Assembly (NCBI GenBank): GCA_002101235.1
Contig: LWTL01000118.1
Coordinates: forward strand, 1 to 64,000
Length of the DNA stretch: 64,000 bases
Direction of reading: 5' to 3'
Source: Cycloclasticus sp. symbiont of Bathymodiolus heckerae
Lineage (GTDB): Bacteria > Pseudomonadota > Gammaproteobacteria > Methylococcales > Cycloclasticaceae
Positions 55,613 to 64,000 of this stretch are shown here, piece by piece. Numbering within the stretch: position 1 is the first letter of the stretch; each line of letters begins with the position of its first letter. The notes under the pieces are model-generated. The model saw only the letters and a program-made list of their open reading frames with translations, was not told where the DNA came from and searched no databases. Both the position numbers and the translations under genes were made by a program.

Positions 55613-56235
55613 TAAGCAACCTTTACCTTAGCTACGAAAAACTCTTTAATCACATTCCACCTGAACGCTAATAAAACCACCAAAAGTACGGCATAGATGA
55701 CTGGCTCGCTGTAGTCTAATTTTGTTAGCCAAAAGAAGTGTACAACGCCCATAACAGCAATGAGGTAAATAAGTTTATGTAGGGTAAACCAGCTGCTCCC
55801 CATTCGACGCATCATACCTATCGTTGAGGTTACTGCTAAAGCAAGCAGCATGCTGTAGGCCAGCAAACCTAAAATAATATAGGGGCTTTCGGGAACATCT
55901 TCCAACATATTGTCGATGTTTAATGACTGGTCCAATACTAACCAAACAAGCAAGTGCATGCTGGCATAAAAGAACGTGAACAAGCCAAGCATACGGCGAA
56001 AACGTATCGGCAAGGATGAGCCAAACATACGCTGCAAAGGTGTCATCGTTAGCGTTATGAGCAAAAAACGAATTGTCCAATCACCCGTTCTAAAGTGTAG
56101 CGTTTGAATAGGGTCCGCACCTAATAAGTTATTAACTGCATCCAAAATAATAAGACTAATCGGCAACAAACACACTGCAAAAACAACTGTTTTTAAAATA
56201 CCTAATTGAACTTTAGAAAGTCGTTTTCTTGCCAC
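55612..56235 (-). CDS. msrQ: protein-methionine-sulfoxide reductase heme-binding subunit MsrQ
   Basis: FRRMLGLFTFFYASMHLLVWLVLDQ; paired with msrP. Confidence 0.93.
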   Translation of the reverse strand: MARKRLSKVQLGILKTVVFAVCLLPISLIILDAVNNLLGADPIQTLHFRTGDWTIRFLLITLTMTPLQRMFGSSLPIRFRRMLGLFTFFYASMHLLVWLVLDQSLNIDNMLEDVPESPYIILGLLAYSMLLALAVTSTIGMMRRMGSSWFTLHKLIYLIAVMGVVHFFWLTKLDYSEPVIYAVLLVVLLAFRWNVIKEFFVAKVKVA

Positions 56236-56248
56236 TTAATATGCGCCT

Positions 56249-57217
56249 TTAAAAGAACCGTTTAAGATCCATGCCTTTATATAAACTGGCAACCTGCTCA
56301 CCATAACCATTAAACATTTCTGTATCGCGTTTAGGTGTAAATAATGGCGCGCCTATCACCCGCTCCCTACTTTGACTCCATCTTGGGTGTGGAACTTGCG
56401 GATTCACATTGGCATAAAAGCCATACTCACGCCCAACTGATTCGTTCCACGTTGTTTTTGGCATATGCTCCATTAACCGAATTTTAACGATAGATTTGAT
56501 ACTTTTGAAACCATACTTCCATGGCACGATTAAACGCAGCGGCGCACCATTTTGATTTGGCATCTCTTCACCGTATAAGCCCGTTGCCATTAATGTGAGT
56601 GGATTCATAGCTTCATCCATTCTTAAACCTTCAGTATATGGCCATTTCAGTGATCGACTCTTTTGGCCTGGCATTTGTTCAGGGTCGTATAGCGTTGTAA
56701 ATTCAACATACTTTGCTTTTGATGTTGGCTCCATTTGTTTAATTAAATTAGCCAGTGAAAAGCCAACCCAAGGAACAACCATTGACCACGCCTCTACGCA
56801 GCGCAAACGGTAAATGCGCTCTTCTAACTGTTGGCGCTTTAGAATGTCTTCCAAATCGTACACGCCTGGTTTACCCACTTCACCTTCAACGGTCACGCTC
56901 CATGGCTTTGTTTTTAGCAAATGCGCATTAACTGCTGGGTCACCTTTGGCTGTGCCAAATTCATAGAAATTGTTATACGTCGTCACGTATTCATACGGCG
57001 TTGTTGGAACATCAATAGACAACGGACTTTTTTTAACACCTTCAATTTTATTACCTGCCCACAAAGTGCTAGGTGCTAAACCACCTGCCAACATTGCTGT
57101 AGAGCTTTGCAATAAAAACTTCCGACGCGAGGCTGAAATTAATGCTCGACTGTTATCAAAATCGGCTCTTGGTGTTACATCATTCTCGCTAATAAGAGCT
57201 GGTTTCTTAATGATCAT
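56249..57217 (-). CDS. msrP: protein-methionine-sulfoxide reductase catalytic subunit MsrP
   Basis: Tat signal [33 protein letters not shown] (molybdopterin Cys). Confidence 0.96.
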   Translation of the reverse strand: MIIKKPALISENDVTPRADFDNSRALISASRRKFLLQSSTAMLAGGLAPSTLWAGNKIEGVKKSPLSIDVPTTPYEYVTTYNNFYEFGTAKGDPAVNAHLLKTKPWSVTVEGEVGKPGVYDLEDILKRQQLEERIYRLRCVEAWSMVVPWVGFSLANLIKQMEPTSKAKYVEFTTLYDPEQMPGQKSRSLKWPYTEGLRMDEAMNPLTLMATGLYGEEMPNQNGAPLRLIVPWKYGFKSIKSIVKIRLMEHMPKTTWNESVGREYGFYANVNPQVPHPRWSQSRERVIGAPLFTPKRDTEMFNGYGEQVASLYKGMDLKRFF

Positions 57218-57371
57218 TTTTGTCCCTGTTTTCTCATTGTCCCACCTGTAGACCTTATCTTATCGCAAATGCTTTCAGCCATAAGAAAATGAAGCGTGTG
57301 CTTTGCTTTTTACTACTTAATAATCCTAAATATCGTTATCATTGGCATACTCTCATTTATTCAATAGCAGC

Positions 57372-57866
57372 ATGGGCCGTTACCGACCACCCGCACCGCC
57401 AAAATCACCGTACATCACTAAAAAAGGTTTTGAGGCGCTTCAAAATGAAGAAAAAAACTTATGGCTGAAACGACGTGAGGTTGTCTCTGCCTTATCCGCT
57501 GCTGCCGCTGAAGGCGATCGCTCTGAAAACGCAGAATACATCTACCGCAAGAAAGAATTACGGGGGCTCGATTGGCGCATTCGTTACTTACAAAAACGCT
57601 TACCCAACCTTAAAGTTGTTGTTGAAAAACCGAGCCACCTTGACCGAGTTTTCTTTTCCGCTCTTATTACTTTAGAAGACGATACAGGTAACGAAATAAC
57701 GTACCGTATCGTTGGTCCAGATGAAATTGACCACCACACTCATTACATCAGCATGGATTCACCCGTTGCGAAGGCTTTATTTAAAAAGCACTTAGATGAC
57801 GACGTAAGCGTTACCACACCTGCCGGTAAAATCCACTACATCATTACTGATATTCAATATGAATGA
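57372..57866 (+). CDS. greB: transcription elongation factor GreB
   Basis: [51 protein letters not shown]; start at 57372. Confidence 0.96.
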   Translation: MGRYRPPAPPKSPYITKKGFEALQNEEKNLWLKRREVVSALSAAAAEGDRSENAEYIYRKKELRGLDWRIRYLQKRLPNLKVVVEKPSHLDRVFFSALITLEDDTGNEITYRIVGPDEIDHHTHYISMDSPVAKALFKKHLDDDVSVTTPAGKIHYIITDIQYE

Positions 57867-58365
57867 TTCACATTGTCGATGTGGCTCACTGAAGCCTTTA
57901 GCCCAATGCTGCGAGCCTTTTATTCATGGCTTATCTAACCCAGAAACAGCCGAACAACTCATGCGGTCACGCTTTACCGCATTTACCCTGCATGAGTTTC
58001 AATATTTGATAGACACACACCACCCCAGCAAACGACAAACAACTGACTTACTAGAATTGCAAAGCGGTAGCGACAAAACAACGTGGTTTAAATTAACCAT
58101 TCACCGTATTAAGTTAGGTTTAGCCAATAACGACAAAGGCTTAGTAGAATTTTCAGCATTTTTTAACGAAAACGGACAGTTCTTTGAACTGCGAGAAACG
58201 TCCTCATTTATTAAAGAAGCCGCTCAGTGGCTTTACTTAGAAGGCAATTCACACATCGAACACATTAATTTAAAAATAAAAAGGAATGAACCATGTTGGT
58301 GTTGTAGCGGTAAGAAGTTTAAGCACTGCCATGCACGAATAGAAATAAACGCTATTCAAGCTTGA
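57859..58365 (+). CDS. YchJ family protein (SEC-C motif)
   Basis: [19 protein letters not shown]...[12 protein letters not shown]...[16 protein letters not shown]. Confidence 0.9.
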   Translation: MNDSHCRCGSLKPLAQCCEPFIHGLSNPETAEQLMRSRFTAFTLHEFQYLIDTHHPSKRQTTDLLELQSGSDKTTWFKLTIHRIKLGLANNDKGLVEFSAFFNENGQFFELRETSSFIKEAAQWLYLEGNSHIEHINLKIKRNEPCWCCSGKKFKHCHARIEINAIQA

Positions 58366-58419
58366 TTACCTTATTTATAGGCGCATAATTAAATCAAGTT
58401 CTGAAAATATATAATAAAA

Positions 58420-59394
58420 ATGGCACATCAGAAAAAAAATCCACAACCCAACCAATTAGAGACCTCTAATGTATTGGATAGTATCGCAATACCTACTTTT
58501 GCCATTAATACCGAGCACGAAATAACACACTGGAACCGAGCTATAGAAAAAGCATCTGGGCTCTCAGCTGTTGAGATGATTGGCACAAAAAACCAATGGA
58601 AACCGTTTTACCCGAACCCACGGCCCACAATGTCTGATTTAATCGTTGAAGGCGCCCGTGATGAGTCCGTTGAAAGGTTCTACACCAATAAATATCACAA
58701 ATCGAGTGTGCTAGACAACGCATATGAAGCCGAGGATTTTTTCCCTGCAATGGGAAGTGGCGAATGGCTTTCTTTTACCGCCGCACCGATTATTGATGAT
58801 AACAATAATATGATTGGCGCAGTTGAAACGCTGTTTGTTATCAGCGACAGAAAACACGCCGAACAAAAACTGATCGATAGCCAACAAAAATACCGCGAAC
58901 TCAGCACAATTGACGATTTAACTAAGCTATTTAATGCAAGACATTTTTTCGAACAAGTCAGTGGAGAAACTGATCGCTGCAATCGCTATAGCCAATCTTT
59001 ATCCCTTTGTCTCTTTGATTTAGATAACTTCAAAATTGTTAACGACACATATGGGCATCAATTTGGAAATACCGTTCTTGAAGAATTTGCAAAAATCATT
59101 AAAAAAAATATTCGCCATGTTGATATGGCCTTTCGCTATGGTGGTGAAGAATTCGTTGTTTTATTCCCTTTTGTTATAGCTCATCATGCAGCCATTGTTG
59201 TTGAAAAAATTTGCTTGCAGTTAGCACAAGCAGACTTCACAACAGACGATGGCGAAAAAGTTAAAATCACTACCAGCGCAGGCTTATCAACGTACATTAT
59301 TAAAGAAGATAAAGAAGAATTTATTAAACGGGCTGATAAAGCCATGTATCAATCAAAGGATGGTGGAAAAAACAAAATCACCATCGCTAATTAA
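58420..59394 (+). CDS. PAS domain-containing diguanylate cyclase
   Basis: PAS (AIPTFAINTEHEITHWNRAIEKASG) plus FRYGGEEFVVLFP. Confidence 0.95.
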   Translation: MAHQKKNPQPNQLETSNVLDSIAIPTFAINTEHEITHWNRAIEKASGLSAVEMIGTKNQWKPFYPNPRPTMSDLIVEGARDESVERFYTNKYHKSSVLDNAYEAEDFFPAMGSGEWLSFTAAPIIDDNNNMIGAVETLFVISDRKHAEQKLIDSQQKYRELSTIDDLTKLFNARHFFEQVSGETDRCNRYSQSLSLCLFDLDNFKIVNDTYGHQFGNTVLEEFAKIIKKNIRHVDMAFRYGGEEFVVLFPFVIAHHAAIVVEKICLQLAQADFTTDDGEKVKITTSAGLSTYIIKEDKEEFIKRADKAMYQSKDGGKNKITIAN

Positions 59395-59419
59395 CCTCAT
59401 TTAAGAACACAATCAACTT

Positions 59420-59722
59420 ATGCTTAAACACATCGTCTTATGGACGTTACACGATAGCGCCGAAGGTAATTCAAAAGAAGAGAATGCTCTACTTGCTAAA
59501 AGTAGGTTAGAGGCACTCAAAGATACCATCCCTGAAATTATAGACATTGAAGTAGGCGTTAACCACGTTGGCCAAGGCAGTTCTGTTGATTTATCACTTT
59601 ACTCAGTTTTTGCGAATGAAGCCGCGCTAAAACGCTACCAAGCCCACCCTGAACACCAAAAGATTTTACCTTTTATAGGTGCCATAACAAATGGCCGACA
59701 CGTTATTGATTACAGCATTTAA
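59420..59722 (+). CDS. Dabb (stress-responsive A/B barrel) family protein
   Basis: MLKHIVLWTL...DIEVGVNHVGQGSSVDLSLYSVFANEAALKRYQAHPEHQKI. Confidence 0.85.
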   Translation: MLKHIVLWTLHDSAEGNSKEENALLAKSRLEALKDTIPEIIDIEVGVNHVGQGSSVDLSLYSVFANEAALKRYQAHPEHQKILPFIGAITNGRHVIDYSI

Positions 59723-59730
59723 CACATACT

Positions 59731-59937
59731 ATGGACGCTAACAGTTTTGGCGTATGCGCTATGTTTGCATTTTGGACAAGCGCAATTGGCAGTATTTTTT
59801 TAGCGGTAAAGTGGGCTAACCGCAAAGGCAAGCGGAGCCCTGCTACACGTGACGTTATGAAAAAATCTCTCGACAAACGCCTAAAAGAAGGCGAAATAAG
59901 CGCTGAAGAACATCAGCGCCGTCTTAAAGACTTGTAG
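59731..59937 (+). CDS. small membrane protein with SHOCT-like C-terminus
   Basis: LDKRLKEGEISAEEHQRRLKDL. Confidence 0.5.
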   Translation: MDANSFGVCAMFAFWTSAIGSIFLAVKWANRKGKRSPATRDVMKKSLDKRLKEGEISAEEHQRRLKDL

Positions 59938-59940
59938 GTT

Positions 59941-62900
59941 TTACCCCACCCATTTACGCGCGTTTCTAAACATTTTCAGCCATGCGCCATCTTCACCCCA
60001 ATACGCGGGTGCCCAGCTATTTTGAACCGTTTTAAAGCAACGTTCTGGGTGCGGCATCATAATTGTAAAACGCCCATCATCGGTTGTTAAACCGGTAACC
60101 CCTTGCGCTGAACCGTTAGGGTTAAACGGGAATTGCTCGGTGACTTCACCTTCGTGATCAATATAGCGCAGGATAACATTGCCATCGATTTGATCATTCT
60201 TAAATTCTGTACGCCCTTCGCCGTGTGCCACAGCAACCGGCATTTGTGAGCCTTCCATACCCGCTAATAATATAGACGGCGATGCTTGAATTTCTACCAT
60301 CGCAACACGCGCTTCAAATTGCTCCGATTCATTACGTACAAAATGCGGCCAACTTTGTGCGCCCGGTATTAATTCGCGTAAGTTAGATAACATTTGGCAA
60401 CCATTGCACACGCCTAAACCAAAGGTATCTGTACGGTTAAAAAAATCGCTGAACGTTTTGCGTGCTTGCTCATTAAACAAAATAGATTTTGCCCAACCTT
60501 CACCCGCACCCAACACATCACCGTAAGAGAAGCCACCACAAGCCGCTAAGCCCACAAATTCAGATAGGTTTTTTTTGCCGGAAATTAACTCACTCATGTG
60601 AACATCAATCGATTCAAAGCCAGCTTTATCAAATGCAGCTGCCATTTCAATATGACCATTTACGCCTTGTTCACGTAAAATAGCGACTTTTGGACACGCA
60701 TTCGCTTTATTTAATGACCTAACGAAATCATCTCTCGTGTCAAAACTAAGGTTGGCAAACAAACCTTCATCGGCATTATTGGCAATTCGATCAAACTCTT
60801 GTTTTGCACATTCAGGATTATCTCTAAGCGCCTGAAGTTTATAGGACGTTTCGGACCATGCTTGTTGCAAGTCAGCTCTTGTTTCATCTAACAGTGTTTC
60901 ACCAGCTTGCGTAATGACCAAACGCTGGAAGGTGTACGCCGTACCGATAACCGAGACACACTGCCCAAGCCCTGCCTCATCAAACGTTTTAAGCACAGCC
61001 GCTTCATGCGTTTGACTCACTTGTACAATTGCGCCGAGCTCTTCATTAAACAAGGTGTTAAGTACATCGCCTTGAATATCAATGGTTGCACCGCATCGTC
61101 CAGCAAAGATCATTTCACTGAGTGTTGCCCACAAACCGCCGTCTGAACGATCGTGATAAGCCATCAGCTTACCGTCTTCGTTTAACTGTTGAATGGTATT
61201 AAAGAATGCTTTAAATAAAGATGCATCATTTAAATCGGGGGCTTGCTCGCCCATCATTTGTTCAGTTTGAGCCAATACGGAACCGCCCATTCGATTCTTT
61301 CCTTCACCTAGGTCAATTAAAATCAAACTGTTATCAACGTCTGTTTTTAATTCTGGCGTTAAGGTTTTACGTACGTCTTTTACCGGTGAAAAGGCGGTAA
61401 TAATAAGAGATAACGGTGAGCTAACCACTTTTTCATCGCCGTTTTCTTTCCATGCCATTTTCATCGACATTGAATCTTTGCCTACAGGAATTGCTAAGCC
61501 CAATGCTGGACATAATTCCATACCCACAGCATGCACCGTATCAAACAAGCTCGCGTCCTCACCTGCTTCACCACAAGCGGCCATCCAGTTTGCAGATAGA
61601 CATACTTCATCTAAACCACGAACATTTGATGCGGCTAGATTAGTCAGCGCTTCACCAATCGCCATACGGCCAGAGGCTGGGCCATCAATCAACGCCAATG
61701 GTGTACGTTCACCCAGTGACATCGCTTCGCCAGTGTCATGATTAAAACCACTGCTGGTAACCGCTACGTCAGCAACAGGAATTTGCCAAGGGCCAACCAT
61801 TTGGTCACGTGCTACTAAACCGGTTACTGAACGATCACCAATATGAATAAGGAACGACTTATCTCCAACCGCAGGGAAACGTAACACTTGATATGCCGCT
61901 TGTTTCAAATCAAACGCTGCTGCATCAAAGGCAGGAACATTACTTTCTACATGCGTGACCGAGCGTTCCATTTTTGGCGGCTTGCCAAATAAAAGAGACA
62001 TCGACAAATCAATCGGCTGATTATCGAATAAACGGTCATTCAATATCAATTGCTCATCAAGTGTCGCTTCACCAATATGCGCGAACAAGCAGCGTTCACG
62101 TTCACATAAAGCAGCAAATTCTTCTAAACGGTCGGCTTTTAAAGCAATCACATAACGCTCTTGCGACTCGTTACACCATATTTGCATGGGCGACAAACTG
62201 CTATCTGCGCACAAAATATCGCGTAATTCAAAACGGCCACCCAAGTCACAATCGTGAATAATTTCTGGCACCGCATTGGATAAACCACCAGCACCCACGT
62301 CGTGAATAGAGATAACAGGGGTGTCGTTACCCATTGCATTACAAGCATCTATCACCTCTTGGCAGCGGCGTTGCATTTCTGGGTTTTCACGCTGTACTGA
62401 GGCAAAATCTAAGTCTTCTGAACCTTCGCTTGATGTTTGAGAAGATGCGGCGCTACCGCCTAAACCAATGAGCATGGCAGGGCCGCCCAAAATAATAATC
62501 AGCGAGCCGGGTTCTATTTTTTGTTTCAACGCATGCATTGGACGAACAGAGCCCACACCACCAGCTAACATAATAGGCTTGTGATAACCGCGTGCTTTTT
62601 GCCCGTTGCTATCGGGCGTGTTTTGTTCAAATGTACGAAAGTAACCGGTTAAGTTCGGCCGACCAAATTCATTATTAAATGCTGCGCCACCTAAAGGGCC
62701 TTCCAACATAATATCTAAAGCTGAAGCGATCCGCTCGGGCTTGCCAATGCTTTGCTCCCACGGTTGTTCAAAATCAGGAATGTTTAAATGCGACACGGTA
62801 AAGCCAGTTAAACCTGCTTTGGTACGTGAACCTCGACCGGTTGCGCCTTCATCACGAATTTCTCCACCGGAACCAGTTGCCGCACCGGGGTAAGGGGAAA

Positions 62901-63798
62901 TAGCCGTTGGATGATTGTGCGTTTCCACTTTCATTAAATAAGGCACATGTTCTTCAATAAAACCGTATGAGCGACTTTTCGGGTCACGAATCAACACATC
63001 GGCATCGCTACCTTCCGCTACGGCCGAATTATCACTGTATTTAGAAATAATGCCTTTAGGGCTATGTTTAGCCGTATTTTTGATCATGCCAAACAAGCTT
63101 TCGTCTTTTTGCTCACCGTCTATTTGCCAATCAGCATTAAAAATTTTATGACGGCAATGTTCTGAGTTTGCTTGCGCGAACATCATCAATTCAATGTCAT
63201 TGGGGTTTCTACCTAATGCATTGAAGTTTTCTACTAAGTAATCAATTTCATCATCGGATAACGCCAAGCCCATCGTTTGATTCGCTTCAACTAATGCTTG
63301 TCTGCCTTCACTGATGATATCGACTGACGCCAGCTCACCAGGCTCTGCTTGAACAAACATATCGTCGGGTTGTTGGTCGATGCGTAAGACACGTTCGGTC
63401 ATACGGTCGTGCAATAAAGCCGCTATTTCTTCGAGCTGTTGCTCGTTCAAATCACCTACAACATAGTATGCAATACCACGCTCTAAACGCTTAATTTTCG
63501 TCAGACCACAATGCTGTGCAATATCCGTTGCCTTGCTCGACCACGGCGATAAAGTACTTGCTCGCGGCACAACCAGCAAACGCTCACCGGCATGCTCAAT
63601 GGCTGTATTTTTAGGGCCATACGTTAAAACACGCTCAAGAGTGCTCATTTCATTTTCTGTAAGCGTTCCATCTACATCCGCAAAATGAATATATTCAGCG
63701 CTCACATCGCTCAACTGCGGAACAGCTTGATTGAGCTTTGTTAATAAACGTTGTTTACGAAAAGCAGATAAGGCAGTGCTGCCAATAAGTTCAAGCAT
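59941..63798 (-). CDS. purL: phosphoribosylformylglycinamidine synthase
   Basis: 1285 aa; [34 protein letters not shown]-terminal glutaminase [12 protein letters not shown]. Confidence 0.99.
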   Translation of the reverse strand: MLELIGSTALSAFRKQRLLTKLNQAVPQLSDVSAEYIHFADVDGTLTENEMSTLERVLTYGPKNTAIEHAGERLLVVPRASTLSPWSSKATDIAQHCGLTKIKRLERGIAYYVVGDLNEQQLEEIAALLHDRMTERVLRIDQQPDDMFVQAEPGELASVDIISEGRQALVEANQTMGLALSDDEIDYLVENFNALGRNPNDIELMMFAQANSEHCRHKIFNADWQIDGEQKDESLFGMIKNTAKHSPKGIISKYSDNSAVAEGSDADVLIRDPKSRSYGFIEEHVPYLMKVETHNHPTAISPYPGAATGSGGEIRDEGATGRGSRTKAGLTGFTVSHLNIPDFEQPWEQSIGKPERIASALDIMLEGPLGGAAFNNEFGRPNLTGYFRTFEQNTPDSNGQKARGYHKPIMLAGGVGSVRPMHALKQKIEPGSLIIILGGPAMLIGLGGSAASSQTSSEGSEDLDFASVQRENPEMQRRCQEVIDACNAMGNDTPVISIHDVGAGGLSNAVPEIIHDCDLGGRFELRDILCADSSLSPMQIWCNESQERYVIALKADRLEEFAALCERERCLFAHIGEATLDEQLILNDRLFDNQPIDLSMSLLFGKPPKMERSVTHVESNVPAFDAAAFDLKQAAYQVLRFPAVGDKSFLIHIGDRSVTGLVARDQMVGPWQIPVADVAVTSSGFNHDTGEAMSLGERTPLALIDGPASGRMAIGEALTNLAASNVRGLDEVCLSANWMAACGEAGEDASLFDTVHAVGMELCPALGLAIPVGKDSMSMKMAWKENGDEKVVSSPLSLIITAFSPVKDVRKTLTPELKTDVDNSLILIDLGEGKNRMGGSVLAQTEQMMGEQAPDLNDASLFKAFFNTIQQLNEDGKLMAYHDRSDGGLWATLSEMIFAGRCGATIDIQGDVLNTLFNEELGAIVQVSQTHEAAVLKTFDEAGLGQCVSVIGTAYTFQRLVITQAGETLLDETRADLQQAWSETSYKLQALRDNPECAKQEFDRIANNADEGLFANLSFDTRDDFVRSLNKANACPKVAILREQGVNGHIEMAAAFDKAGFESIDVHMSELISGKKNLSEFVGLAACGGFSYGDVLGAGEGWAKSILFNEQARKTFSDFFNRTDTFGLGVCNGCQMLSNLRELIPGAQSWPHFVRNESEQFEARVAMVEIQASPSILLAGMEGSQMPVAVAHGEGRTEFKNDQIDGNVILRYIDHEGEVTEQFPFNPNGSAQGVTGLTTDDGRFTIMMPHPERCFKTVQNSWAPAYWGEDGAWLKMFRNARKWVG

Positions 63799-64000
63799 GG
63801 AGTGTCTCTTTACTTTTAATATTTGTTGTTAATTCGCACCAAGCTAAACCGTCATCTTGATCAATGACTTTCAACCACGCGCGGTCACATTGAATAGCCA
63901 TGCTGACTCTGTCTAAAACAAGGTCATGGCTGTTATTTTTTTCACTGACATGTGCCAGCACTAAATGTTGTAATTTATCAGTATTAATTCGTTGTAATAA
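63791..64000 (-). CDS. MBL-fold metallo-hydrolase, C-terminal part (runs off the window)
   Basis: [69 protein letters not shown]; stop overlaps the purL start. Confidence 0.65.
   Translation of the reverse strand, partial: LLQRINTDKLQHLVLAHVSEKNNSHDLVLDRVSMAIQCDRAWLKVIDQDDGLAWCELTTNIKSKETLHA

Overview
The window reads as a gammaproteobacterial chromosome segment of moderate to low GC. Gene content and synteny suggest a Methylophaga/Cycloclasticus-type organism, but that is inference. Core blocks: queA-tgt-yajC-secD-secF, suhB/trmJ-cysE-cysteine desulfurase, yciK-rmuC-mupP/gph-ubiG-mtaD/mtnA-crcB-DUF190-serS, a tRNA-Pro/Arg/His cluster with rsmJ, folD/cysS, queC-queE-cpoB-pal-tolBARQ-ybgC-ruvBAC, groES-groEL, pqqABCDE (including a 24-aa pqqA missed by the ORF track), thiO, msrPQ, greB and purL. 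Two accessory regions stand out. Region 1-5780 is a mobile-element graveyard: an integron-type gene cassette with a structured attC, a 5' group II intron fragment, a truncated DUF6399 transposase, an IS4-like element with 14-bp perfect inverted repeats, a truncated Tn3 tnpA and a broken GGDEF gene. Region ~29640-34360 holds an IS256-family element next to a compact integrated mobilizable element (MobV relaxase, candidate oriT, excisionase, tyrosine integrase) abutting tRNA-Lys. Main finds: a dif-like XerCD site at 24541-24568 (17/17 match to E. coli dif over the centre plus XerD arm), consistent with gene-strand polarity converging there; the attC cassette; a MobV-type oriT hairpin; a two-hairpin element duplicated between tolB-pal and groES-groEL; and an orphan MerB-like protein beside the PQQ operon.
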